Below, piece by piece: positions 1 to 6,305 of a DNA stretch of 10,738 bases. Origin of the DNA: Candidatus Saccharimonadales bacterium (GTDB taxonomy: Bacteria > Patescibacteriota > Saccharimonadia > Saccharimonadales > Saccharimonadaceae); assembly GCA_030146045.1 (NCBI GenBank), contig JASLDG010000018.1, positions 1 through 10,738 of the forward strand, read 5' to 3'. A program made the translations under genes and the position numbers. Each line of letters opens with the position of its first letter. Within the stretch, counting starts at the first letter, position 1. The notes beneath the pieces are model-generated. The model had not been told where the DNA came from, did no database searches, and worked only from the letters and a program-made list of their open reading frames with translations.

Positions 1-466
1 CGGGCTCGTCAAAGATAAACAACCCAGGTCTGAACCCTTTGATAATCGAAAGAAAGGCCTCGCCATGGGATTGCTCGTGAATACGCTTACCATCAAACAA
101 AAGAGCACCCCAGGTACCTGATTCGGCATAATTGGCAGTAGTGTAAAAGCTTTCCGCGCGTAAGAAATATCCATATGTCTCGTGACGAGCGCCGCGTACT
201 AGTGTGATATGTTCGGCAAGATTCGACGTTGAATCTTGCGAAGTGAAGTTGTAGTTTTTGGTACCACCTTCGGCATTGAATCCGGCGGCGACCGCAATCG
301 CTTCTACGAGTGTCGATTTGCCGCTACCGTTTTCACCCATCAAAAAGGTGACTGGTTGATTGAGATCGAGTGACTCAATTGCTTGGACGGCTGGTATCGA
401 AAAGGGATATTCCGACGTATCGGTATAATCAAGCTTGAGATGACGGAGGAAAGGCTCGATGTGCAT
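1..466 (-). CDS. ABC-type AAA ATPase, COG3910-like (partial, C-terminus off the window)
   Basis: The first 155 residues of a predicted soluble ATPase are present; the gene runs off the left edge. A Walker A motif GENGSGKST is at residues 44-52. An ABC-like signature in the degenerate form EQSHGEAFL is at about 131-139, and a Walker B motif GLFIFDEP is at 148-155. The short distance between Walker A and B and the QSHGE signature match the small single-domain predicted ATPases of COG3910, whose substrate and partners are not established. It is unlike a typical ABC transporter subunit, which has LSGGQ and is longer between motifs. No permease lies beside it. The ATG at 466 is chosen because an extended -10 box ends 6 nt upstream, putting the expected transcript start on the A of this ATG. 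An out-of-frame ATG at 474 lies inside the promoter. Family assignment is from motif memory; the remaining part should hold the H-loop. Confidence 0.82.
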   Translation of the reverse strand, partial: MHIEPFLRHLKLDYTDTSEYPFSIPAVQAIESLDLNQPVTFLMGENGSGKSTLVEAIAVAAGFNAEGGTKNYNFTSQDSTSNLAEHITLVRGARHETYGYFLRAESFYTTANYAESGTWGALLFDGKRIHEQSHGEAFLSIIKGFRPGLFIFDEP

Positions 467-472
467 AGCTCC

Positions 473-481
473 ATTGTAGCA
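473..481 (-). promoter_or_regulatory. Extended -10 promoter of the ATPase gene
   Basis: Read on the minus strand the sequence is TGC-TACAAT, an extended -10 box with 5 of 6 consensus bases. No good -35 box is found 16-18 bp upstream, as is common for extended -10 promoters. Counting 6 nt past the box places the transcription start at about 466, the A of the ATPase start codon, which predicts a leaderless mRNA. Confidence 0.55.
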
Positions 482-498
482 GGGTCTCGCGTTGTTGC

Positions 499-527
499 TT
501 GGGTGCTCTTTGCGTACGTGCTATGCT
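499..527 (+). promoter_or_regulatory. Promoter of the aminopeptidase gene
   Basis: A weak -35 box TTGGGT (499-504), a 17-bp spacer, and an extended -10 box TGC-TATGCT (-10 hexamer 522-527) are visible. The expected transcript start is about 534, three bases before the ATG at 537. An alternative in-frame ATG at 528 would lie upstream of the transcript start. The promoter is divergent from that of the ATPase gene, and both occupy the 70-bp gap between the genes. Confidence 0.5.
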
Positions 528-536
528 ATGGAGAGT

Positions 537-1751
537 ATGAAAACGCTCGATAAATATTTCTTTGCGGCAAACCGTGAACGAACGGTTGCGTTGCTGAAGG
601 GGAGTATATTGGTGGTGCCGGGCTACGCATCGATGCAGCGTAGCAATGATACGGCGTTTCGATTTGAACAAGAGGCAAACTTTTGGTATTTGGCAGGAAT
701 CAATCAGCCGGACTGGTGGCTTATCATTGACGGCAAGCGCGCGCACTCGACACTGGTGGCGCCAAAGATTGATGAAGTGCATGCACTTTTTGACGGAGCA
801 CTTAGTCTGCAGGATGCACTAAGTATAAGCGGTGTTGATGAGGTCGTTGACCGAGCGGCTGGCCTCGCGCGGCTTCGTCAGCTGGCACGATCGCATCGAT
901 TTGTGTACACGGTTGATCAGCCATCGAGTGATTATTTTAATTTCACACTGAATCCGGCGGCACGTGATATGCGTGATCATCTGACGCGTTTGTTTGATAC
1001 TGTGCAGGATTTTCGTCCGAAACTGGCGGGGTTGCGCGCTGTGAAATCTTTAGCTGAAATCGAGGCGATGCAGGCGGCGGTTGACCTAACGGTCGATGCA
1101 TTTAAGCTAATACAAGAGCGGATTGCGACATATAAGTATGAGTACGAGATTGAAGCGGATTTTACTCAGTTCTTTCGACGAAATGGCGCGGAGGGTCATG
1201 CGTATGATCCGATCGTGGCGGCTGGTGAGCATGCGTGCACGCTCCACTACATTGAAAACAACGGTAAACTGAAAAAGGGTACGCTCGTTCTGCTTGATAT
1301 CGGCGCTCGCCACCAAGGCTATGCAGCAGATATTACACGCACGTATGCATATGGCGCTATCACGAAACGCCAGCGCGCTGTGCATATGGCAGTCCAGCGA
1401 GCACAGGCGGCATGCATTGCATTATTGAAGCCTGGTGAGCCTGTCGGTACGTATCTTGAAGCGGTTGATGCTATTATGGCTGACGAATTAATCGGGCTTG
1501 GACTTATGGCGGATCGTAAAGATGAACGCTATCGTCGATACTTCCCGCATGCAATTAGTCATGGCCTTGGTGTGGATGTTCATGATGCACTGGGTAAGCC
1601 AACGGTGTTTGTGCCTGGCATGGTACTGACGGTGGAGCCAGGGATTTATATCCCCGAAGAAAAGCTGGGAGTGCGAATTGAAGATGACATTCTGATTACC
1701 GAAACGGGTCATCGTAACTTGAGCGCCAAGCTCTCGACAGCGCTCTCGTAA
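537..1751 (+). CDS. pepP: Xaa-Pro aminopeptidase (aminopeptidase P, M24 family)
   Basis: A cytoplasmic metallopeptidase of 404 residues expected to remove N-terminal residues that precede proline, using two metal ions (usually Mn2+). An N-terminal aminopeptidase-P domain of the creatinase type spans about residues 1-150, with the family pattern FRFEQEANFWYLAGINQPD near its start. The pita-bread catalytic domain follows. All five metal ligands of the family are in place: D254 (LLDIGA), D265 (ADITRTYAYG), H342 (HAISHGLGVDVHD), E367 (VEPGIYI) and E382 (RIEDD); H338 is the conserved second histidine. There is no signal peptide. The length is slightly below E. coli PepP (about 440). The frame stays open upstream to a TTG at 492 and an ATG at 528, but the -10 box at 522-527 makes the ATG at 537 the likely start. 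A GGAGAG at 530-535 is only 1 nt from it, too close to be a normal ribosome site. It is probably a monocistronic housekeeping gene for peptide recycling, which fits an organism that imports peptides. Confidence 0.93.
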   Translation: MKTLDKYFFAANRERTVALLKGSILVVPGYASMQRSNDTAFRFEQEANFWYLAGINQPDWWLIIDGKRAHSTLVAPKIDEVHALFDGALSLQDALSISGVDEVVDRAAGLARLRQLARSHRFVYTVDQPSSDYFNFTLNPAARDMRDHLTRLFDTVQDFRPKLAGLRAVKSLAEIEAMQAAVDLTVDAFKLIQERIATYKYEYEIEADFTQFFRRNGAEGHAYDPIVAAGEHACTLHYIENNGKLKKGTLVLLDIGARHQGYAADITRTYAYGAITKRQRAVHMAVQRAQAACIALLKPGEPVGTYLEAVDAIMADELIGLGLMADRKDERYRRYFPHAISHGLGVDVHDALGKPTVFVPGMVLTVEPGIYIPEEKLGVRIEDDILITETGHRNLSAKLSTALS

Positions 1752-1762
1752 CTTTGTATACT
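1734..1762 (+). promoter_or_regulatory. Promoter of the holin-like/secG/solute-binding protein operon
   Basis: A -35 box TCGACA (1734-1739, 5 of 6 consensus bases), an exact 17-bp spacer and a -10 box TATACT (1757-1762) are present. The -35 lies inside the last codons of the aminopeptidase gene. The expected transcript start is about 1769, leaving only a 5-nt leader before the ATG at 1774, with no Shine-Dalgarno in it. Confidence 0.65.
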
Positions 1763-1770
1763 GGATACAA
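1754..1770. repeat. Short inverted repeat over the -10 box (possible operator)
   Basis: TTGTAT (1754-1759) and its exact reverse complement ATACAA (1765-1770) flank a 5-nt centre. The dyad covers the -10 hexamer and the predicted transcript start. A repressor site is possible, but the arms are AT-rich and short, so chance is a real alternative. Confidence 0.3.
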
Positions 1771-1773
1771 TAC

Positions 1774-2163
1774 ATGAGACGACAGTTAGCTGTTTTTTTG
1801 GTTCGGTGGCTCCTCAATTCGTTTGGATTGTGGATCGCCATTCGCCTATTTGGCACGGGGTACGATACAGCGTCGCCCGAAGGCGCAACAGTGTTTCTGC
1901 TGGGCGGCCTCATCTTCTCGATTATCAATAGTATTCTAAAGCCAATCATTATTATCCTATCACTGCCAGCGATTCTTCTTACGCTTGGCCTCTTTGTGTT
2001 GGTGGTGAATGGCCTCATGGTCTATCTGTCGCTTAAGTTAACGCCAGGTCTACAAATGTCATTTATCAACTCGATTTTTACCGGAATTATCCTCAGTCTG
2101 ATAAACTATATAGTAAGCAGCGCGCTCGAACTGAGTTACGAGCGTCGCAATAAGGAGAGCTAA
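1774..2163 (+). CDS. Phage holin family IV / DUF membrane protein (PF04020-like)
   Basis: A 129-residue integral membrane protein with four hydrophobic segments at about residues 6-26, 40-58, 60-90 (long, possibly a hairpin) and 97-118, and a charged C-terminal end (YERRNKES). The central pattern with NSILKPI followed by SLPAILLTLGLF and VVNGLMVYL is the hallmark of PF04020. This family is named after a phage holin but is widespread in bacterial chromosomes, and its function there is unknown. Nothing here suggests a phage: no lysin or structural genes are near. The ATG at 1774 is preceded by a strong promoter and an approximately 5-nt leader without a Shine-Dalgarno. It is the first gene of an apparent operon, 2 nt before secG, which suggests a role at the cell membrane, perhaps related to the envelope. 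Confidence 0.85.
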   Translation: MRRQLAVFLVRWLLNSFGLWIAIRLFGTGYDTASPEGATVFLLGGLIFSIINSILKPIIIILSLPAILLTLGLFVLVVNGLMVYLSLKLTPGLQMSFINSIFTGIILSLINYIVSSALELSYERRNKES

Positions 2164-2165
2164 TC

Positions 2166-2393
2166 ATGGATATCAATACAATTTTACCGATTATTACCGT
2201 TGTTTCTGCCGTTTTGATGGTAACCTGTATCTTGCTGCAGCAACGTGGCGCAAGTCTTGGCGCTGGTTTTGGCAGTTCAGGCGAGCTCTTCACGACTCGT
2301 CGAGGTCTCGATAAGAACTTATTCGAAGCGACTATTGTCTTGGCAGTTGTCTTTGTTCTTTCTATCCTAACGGGCTTATTGCTACCTTCGTAG
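2166..2393 (+). CDS. secG: Preprotein translocase subunit SecG
   Basis: A 75-residue membrane protein that is the small accessory subunit of the SecYEG channel and assists SecA-driven export. It has two transmembrane helices, at about residues 6-24 and 54-73, joined by the conserved loop with LLQQRGASLGAGFG (about 23-36), the strongest sequence signature of SecG. A typical Shine-Dalgarno AAGGAG (2152-2157) sits 8 nt before the ATG, inside the end of the upstream gene; the two genes are 2 nt apart, so they are very likely co-transcribed and translationally coupled. The gene ends with two stop codons in a row (TAG TAA). The length is normal for the family. The neighbouring gene downstream encodes an exported protein that would itself need the Sec channel. 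Confidence 0.93.
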   Translation: MDINTILPIITVVSAVLMVTCILLQQRGASLGAGFGSSGELFTTRRGLDKNLFEATIVLAVVFVLSILTGLLLPS

Positions 2394-2420
2394 TAATCTC
2401 GGCAAGGGGTGAGTGGGACG

Positions 2421-4205
2421 ATGCAACGTAAAGTAAATTGGCGCCGGTTTCAGGCTCTCAAACCTAAAAAAGGGGTGCTATCGCGTCGTGCTCGTAAGGC
2501 AGAGAGCGCCACACTTCGGCATGCGCGTCGCTTTCTTGTAGGACGACTCGATAATCTTCGTAGCGTGCGGCGCCATATCATTCTTTGGATGGGTGGTGTG
2601 GCGGTTTTGATTGTTTTAATTGGGTTGCAGGCCGTATGGTTTCAACGTAGCTATCTCACGACTGCACCGGATCGAGGCGACGTGTATGCCGAGGCGGTAC
2701 AGGGTCCACTCGCAACACTTAACCCTCTCTACGCAACAACAACGGCTGAGCAGTCAGCTCGACGGTTAATCTTTTCTTCTCTCTATCGGTATGACACGAC
2801 TGGTCATTTGAACGGTGACTTAGCTCGAACGATGAAAATTGATCCGACAGGCAAAGTCTATACGGTCACAATCAGTCCTGGCGTCGTATGGCAAGACGGC
2901 TCGCCACTCACGGCTGACGATATATTTTTTACGGTTGCATTAATGAAAGACCCTCGAGCTCGCTCAACGATGATCGCAAGTTGGAAAGATATCGAGGCTA
3001 AAGTCATTGATCAGACGACCATTCAATTTACACTTCCAGCGGCCTACGCAGCTTTCCCGCAGGCACTTACCTTTTCGGTATTACCAAAGCATATTCTTGC
3101 AAAAGTAGACCCAGCTCGTCTTCGTGAAAATGCCTTTAGTACCCACCCGATTGGGAGCGGACCTTTTACATTTACCCTTTTGCAATCAATTGGCGATTCT
3201 GGCAGTCATAAAGTTGCCTATATGGCGGCGAATAAATTTTACTTTAAGCGCAAGCCGAAACTGGATCGTTTTCAGCTTCATGTCTATTCGTCGATGGACC
3301 GAATCGACCGAGCTCTGAGGACGGGTGAAGTAGGTGCAGCGGCGGGCGTAAGCGCAGGAATAGCACGGGGTGCTGATAGCAAACGCTACGAAGTAGTTGC
3401 AAGGCCAGTTAATAATGGCGTGTATGCAATTTTTAACACGACCCAAGATATCCTTAAGGAATCGCGAGTACGTCAAGCATTGCAACTTGCAACCGATACA
3501 AAAGATATTCGAAAGGGGCTTTATGGTCAGTCGCAGGCGTTGTGGCTCCCATTTGTCTCGCGACAACTCGAAGGTGTGACAGTCCCAGGTCAGCCGGTCG
3601 TTGACTTAGCGAAGGCACGAGAGCTGCTTGACCAGGCTGGATGGAAACCAGGTCTTGATGGCGTACGCACAAAAGACAAGCAGCAACTTAAGCTTCGAGT
3701 GGTAACGCGTAAAGATGCTGATTTTGAATACACGCTTGCTAAATTAAAGCGGCAATGGCAGCAGGTTGGCGTGGTGCTTGATGCGCAGGTCGTCGATACT
3801 ACGGCTGCTGGGCGTGATTTTACGCAGACGTATTTGCAGCCGCGTAACTACGATGTACTGCTCGATGAACTAACGATTGGAGCGGATCCGGATGTGTTTG
3901 CCTACTGGCATTCCAGGGGGCTGTTAAACTTTGCAAACTACAGTAATCCGATAGCTGATGATGCTCTCACGAGCGCGCGAGGCAGCAATACGGCAGCGCT
4001 CCGTGCAGTGAAGTACCAAGCTTTTGCGCGTGAGTGGCTGCGCGATGCACCGGCGATCGGACTTTATCAGCCAAATATGCTCTATGTCAAAAGTAAGAAC
4101 ATGACGTCGATCGACCGAGATGGCGTCGTGGTGAGTCCTGACGATCATTATGGCGACGTGCAGTTCTGGTCAGCAGGTAAGACGACTGTCTTTAAAACAC
4201 CGTAG
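2421..4205 (+). CDS. Peptide/nickel-type ABC transporter solute-binding protein, membrane-anchored
   Basis: 594 residues. Residues 1-52 are strongly basic (18 Lys/Arg) and should lie in the cytoplasm. Residues about 53-74 form one transmembrane segment. From about 85 to the end the chain is a family 5 extracellular solute-binding domain (PF00496, OppA/DppA type), with the usual early pattern (LNPLYATTTAEQSARRLIF) and later YTVTISPGVVWQDGSPLTADD. Such proteins capture peptides and deliver them to an ABC permease. There is no lipobox cysteine after the hydrophobic segment, so it appears to be held by a signal anchor instead of a lipid. No permease or ATPase genes follow; a terminator does. The ATG at 2421 has a GGTGAG seven bases upstream; a GTG at 2409 in frame would add four residues but is less likely. 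It lies 27 nt after secG and probably shares its operon. The peptide ligand cannot be told from sequence. Confidence 0.88.
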   Translation: MQRKVNWRRFQALKPKKGVLSRRARKAESATLRHARRFLVGRLDNLRSVRRHIILWMGGVAVLIVLIGLQAVWFQRSYLTTAPDRGDVYAEAVQGPLATLNPLYATTTAEQSARRLIFSSLYRYDTTGHLNGDLARTMKIDPTGKVYTVTISPGVVWQDGSPLTADDIFFTVALMKDPRARSTMIASWKDIEAKVIDQTTIQFTLPAAYAAFPQALTFSVLPKHILAKVDPARLRENAFSTHPIGSGPFTFTLLQSIGDSGSHKVAYMAANKFYFKRKPKLDRFQLHVYSSMDRIDRALRTGEVGAAAGVSAGIARGADSKRYEVVARPVNNGVYAIFNTTQDILKESRVRQALQLATDTKDIRKGLYGQSQALWLPFVSRQLEGVTVPGQPVVDLAKARELLDQAGWKPGLDGVRTKDKQQLKLRVVTRKDADFEYTLAKLKRQWQQVGVVLDAQVVDTTAAGRDFTQTYLQPRNYDVLLDELTIGADPDVFAYWHSRGLLNFANYSNPIADDALTSARGSNTAALRAVKYQAFAREWLRDAPAIGLYQPNMLYVKSKNMTSIDRDGVVVSPDDHYGDVQFWSAGKTTVFKTP

Positions 4206-4230
4206 CAAGTAATTCGGTGTATTGAAAATA

Positions 4231-4262
4231 AAAATATTCGCTCGTATGGGAGCGAATATTTT
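4231..4262. terminator. Bidirectional intrinsic terminator
   Basis: A perfect 13-bp stem (4231-4243 with 4250-4262) closes a 6-nt loop, GTATGG. It lies 25 bp after the stop of the solute-binding protein and 13 bp beyond the 3' end of the convergent tRNA gene. The stem core is GC-rich (TCGCTC) with A/T ends. Read on the minus strand it is followed by a good U-tract (TTTTTATTTTC), so it is strongest for the tRNA transcript. On the plus strand the tail is TATTTTATGATAATTT, weaker but usable. Confidence 0.85.
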
Positions 4263-4275
4263 ATGATAATTTCTA

Positions 4276-4362
4276 TGGTGCGCGTGAGAAGACTCGAACT
4301 TCCACGCCCTTGCGGACACTAGCCCCTCAAGCTAGCCTGTCTACCAATTCCAGCACACGCGC
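4276..4362 (-). tRNA. tRNA-Leu (anticodon GAG)
   Basis: On the minus strand a full class II tRNA can be folded. The acceptor stem is GCGCGTG paired with CACGCGC, with A as discriminator and an encoded CCA end (4276-4278). The D-arm holds TTGGTAGA. The anticodon stem CTAGC/GCTAG encloses the loop TTGAGGG, giving the anticodon GAG for leucine codons CUC and CUU. A long variable arm (GTCC, loop GCAA, GGGC) is typical of leucine tRNAs. The T-arm GGAAG/CTTCT carries TTCGAGT. The length is 87 nt with CCA, and there is no intron. It is divergent from typA and convergent with the solute-binding protein gene. Confidence 0.97.
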
Positions 4363-4372
4363 ATTCTTGGTT

Positions 4373-4401
4373 AGTATAGCGTACCCGTCCTAAAAATTCA
4401 A
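4373..4401 (-). promoter_or_regulatory. Promoter of tRNA-Leu
   Basis: On the minus strand a -35 box TTGAAT (4401-4396), a 17-bp spacer and a -10 box TATACT (4378-4373) are present. The expected start is about 4366, only 4 nt before the mature tRNA 5' end, so very little leader needs trimming by RNase P. The -35 box is 6 bp from the -35 box of the typA promoter on the opposite strand. Confidence 0.7.
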
Positions 4402-4407
4402 TGGCGC

Positions 4408-4436
4408 GTGACAAAATACTCGAAATTTGCTATAAT
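4408..4436 (+). promoter_or_regulatory. Strong promoter of typA
   Basis: A -35 box GTGACA (4408-4413, 5 of 6), a 17-bp spacer and a perfect, extended -10 box TGC-TATAAT (hexamer 4431-4436) form the best promoter of the window. The expected transcript start is about 4443, giving a 30-nt leader. This places the typA start at the ATG at 4473 and rules out the in-frame ATG at 4401, which lies upstream of the promoter. Confidence 0.78.
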
Positions 4437-4448
4437 AGAATAAAGGAG

Positions 4449-4464
4449 CCTCGTCAAATCGAGG
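4449..4464 (+). promoter_or_regulatory. Leader hairpin masking the typA Shine-Dalgarno
   Basis: In the predicted 30-nt typA leader, CCTCG (4449-4453) pairs perfectly with CGAGG (4460-4464) around a 6-nt loop; one G-U pair can extend it. The 3' arm contains GAGG (4461-4464), the only Shine-Dalgarno at a normal distance (8 nt) from the ATG at 4473. A second purine block, AAAGGAG (4442-4448), is too far from the ATG to serve directly. The hairpin could lower translation or act as a temperature-sensitive switch; this is inference. Confidence 0.45.
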
Positions 4465-4472
4465 TATATTTC

Positions 4473-6293
4473 ATGAAAGACGCAAAGCTTATTCGCAATA
4501 TCGCCATTATTGCCCATGTTGACCACGGTAAAACAACCATGGTTGATGGGCTACTAAAACAATCAAATACGTTCCGTACCAATCAGGCGGAAATGGACCA
4601 GAGTTTGATTATGGACTCAGGCGATCAGGAGCATGAGCGCGGCATTACGATTACTGCTAAACAAACATCTATTTATCATGGCGACTACAAGATCAACATC
4701 ATTGATACGCCAGGACATGCCGATTTTTCGGGTGAGGTTGAGCGTACTTTGAATATGGCTGATGGCGTGCTGTTGATCGTTGACGCGCAGGAAGGCCCGA
4801 TGCCACAGACGAAGTTCGTACTGTCGAAGGCGCTTGAGCTTGGCCTGAAGCCAGTCGTGGTGATTAATAAAATTGATAAACCGGCTCGTCGTATTGATGA
4901 AGTGGAGGATGAGCTCGCTGACCTCTTTCTTGAGCTCGCAACCGATGATTCGCAGCTCCATTATCCTATTTACTATGCGATTGGCCGCGAAGGTAAGGCA
5001 TGGAAAGATCTGCCAGACAATACCGACCAACATGCTGATCTTGAGCCGATTTTTGATGCGATCGTGAATGATATTCCAGCACCGACCGTTGATGTCGATG
5101 GCCCTCTACAGTTGCTCGTGACGAGCCTGAGCTACGATTCATTTCTTGGTAAATACGCGATCGGTCGTATTTCACGGGGGTATGCTAAGCGGGGTCCGGT
5201 GACGTTGATCAAGCGTGATGGGACGCAGGTAAGTACTAAGATCGAAAAGATTTTTGGCTATCGCGGTCTTGCTAAGGAAGAAATTGATGAGGCGTATGCG
5301 GGTGATATCGTTGCTCTTGTTGGTATCGCTGATGCGCATATTGGCGAGACGATTGCCGATAAGGATAATCCCGAAGCGCTGCCGACAATTGATATCGAGG
5401 CGCCAACGCTCAGTATGTATCTTGGTCCAAATACGAGCCCAATGAAGGGTAAAGAGGGCGAATTTACGACCAGTCGTCAGATTGGCGATCGTCTGAAAAA
5501 GGAACTCGAAACAAATGTGAGTCTGCGCGTTGAAGACAACGGCATTGGCTATACAGTGTCAGGGCGCGGTGAGCTCCATTTGAGTGTTTTGATTGAAGCG
5601 ATGCGCCGTGAAGGCTACGAATTTGAAGTAGGGCGTCCGCAAGTAGTGACCATTGAGGAAGACGGTGTGACAAAAGAGCCTGTCGAAGAGCTCATGATTG
5701 AGGTGGGGGCGGAATTTGTTGGAGCAGTTAGCCAGGAGCTTGGACAGCGCCGGGCAGAGATGCGCGGTCAGGAGCAGACGACAAGCGGAACAACGCGGCT
5801 TGATTATATTTTGCCAACTCGTGCTTTGATTGGTTTGCGTAACGTGTTATTGACCGCAACGAAGGGCACGGTCATTATGAATAGCTTGCCACACGGCTAC
5901 CAGCCGCTTGGGACTAAACTGACGCAGTCTCGTAATGGTGTGCTGATTGCTTTCGAGGCGGGTACGACCACGCCATATGCATTACAAGCAGCAGAAGCGC
6001 GCGGTGAGCTCTACGTCGGGCCGGGTGCAGCGGTCTATACGGGCATGATTATTGGCTTGAATCGCCGCCAGGAAGATATGGAAATTAATGTCTGTAAAGC
6101 AAAGCACTTAACTAATATGCGCTCAAGTTCAAGCGATGGCGTGGTGCAGCTCACGCCATTTACTGATCTTTCACTGGAGCAGTGTATTGATTTTATTGAA
6201 GACGATGAATTACTTGAAGTAACACCGAAGAGTCTCCGTCTGCGCAAGCGCTATCTCGACGCAAACGAACGCAAACGCGCGAGTAAAAACTAA
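4473..6293 (+). CDS. typA: Ribosome-associated translational GTPase TypA/BipA
   Basis: 606 residues, the normal family length. It binds the ribosome at the elongation-factor site and is linked in other bacteria to ribosome assembly and stress or cold adaptation. GTPase motifs are clear: AHVDHGKTT (14-22), ERGITI (55-60), DTPGH (78-82) and NKID (132-135). The G5 position reads YYAIGREG (167-174) where relatives usually have YASA, so the common Ser-Ala pair is Ile-Gly here. EF-G-like domains follow, including GRGELHLSVLIEAMRREGYE, and the BipA-specific C-terminal domain with LTNMRSSSSDGVVQLTP, typical of the family. The start at 4473 is chosen because the promoter lies at 4408-4436; an ATG at 4401 in frame would add 24 residues that do not resemble the family. 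A strong promoter plus a small leader hairpin suggests control at both levels. It probably ends before the Nudix gene without a clear terminator. Confidence 0.96.
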   Translation: MKDAKLIRNIAIIAHVDHGKTTMVDGLLKQSNTFRTNQAEMDQSLIMDSGDQEHERGITITAKQTSIYHGDYKINIIDTPGHADFSGEVERTLNMADGVLLIVDAQEGPMPQTKFVLSKALELGLKPVVVINKIDKPARRIDEVEDELADLFLELATDDSQLHYPIYYAIGREGKAWKDLPDNTDQHADLEPIFDAIVNDIPAPTVDVDGPLQLLVTSLSYDSFLGKYAIGRISRGYAKRGPVTLIKRDGTQVSTKIEKIFGYRGLAKEEIDEAYAGDIVALVGIADAHIGETIADKDNPEALPTIDIEAPTLSMYLGPNTSPMKGKEGEFTTSRQIGDRLKKELETNVSLRVEDNGIGYTVSGRGELHLSVLIEAMRREGYEFEVGRPQVVTIEEDGVTKEPVEELMIEVGAEFVGAVSQELGQRRAEMRGQEQTTSGTTRLDYILPTRALIGLRNVLLTATKGTVIMNSLPHGYQPLGTKLTQSRNGVLIAFEAGTTTPYALQAAEARGELYVGPGAAVYTGMIIGLNRRQEDMEINVCKAKHLTNMRSSSSDGVVQLTPFTDLSLEQCIDFIEDDELLEVTPKSLRLRKRYLDANERKRASKN

Positions 6294-6305
6294 CCCGGGA
6301 GGTAT

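Noticed and set aside
492..536. In-frame TTG and ATG (528) that would extend aminopeptidase P
   Set aside because: They lie in the promoter region, upstream of the expected transcript start.
429..782. Minus-strand open frame of 117 codons overlapping the pepP start and the ATPase start
   Set aside because: It overlaps pepP, which has all catalytic residues, and crosses the divergent promoters; the translated chain has no recognisable domain.
1721..1745. GAGCGC/GCGCTC inverted repeat at the end of pepP, around the -35 box of the next operon
   Set aside because: It is inside coding sequence, has a 13-nt centre and no U-tract; probably a result of codon content.
1774..2163. Holin-like gene as a sign of a prophage or lysis module
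   Set aside because: PF04020 proteins are common chromosomal membrane proteins, and no other phage gene is present.
4401..4472. Upstream in-frame ATG that would extend TypA by 24 residues
   Set aside because: It lies before and within a near-consensus promoter, and the added residues do not match the family start (MKDAKLIRNIAIIAHVD is already normal).
4617..5033. Long minus-strand open frames inside typA and other genes
   Set aside because: They lie opposite well-conserved genes, have no family-like features and no promoter or ribosome site.
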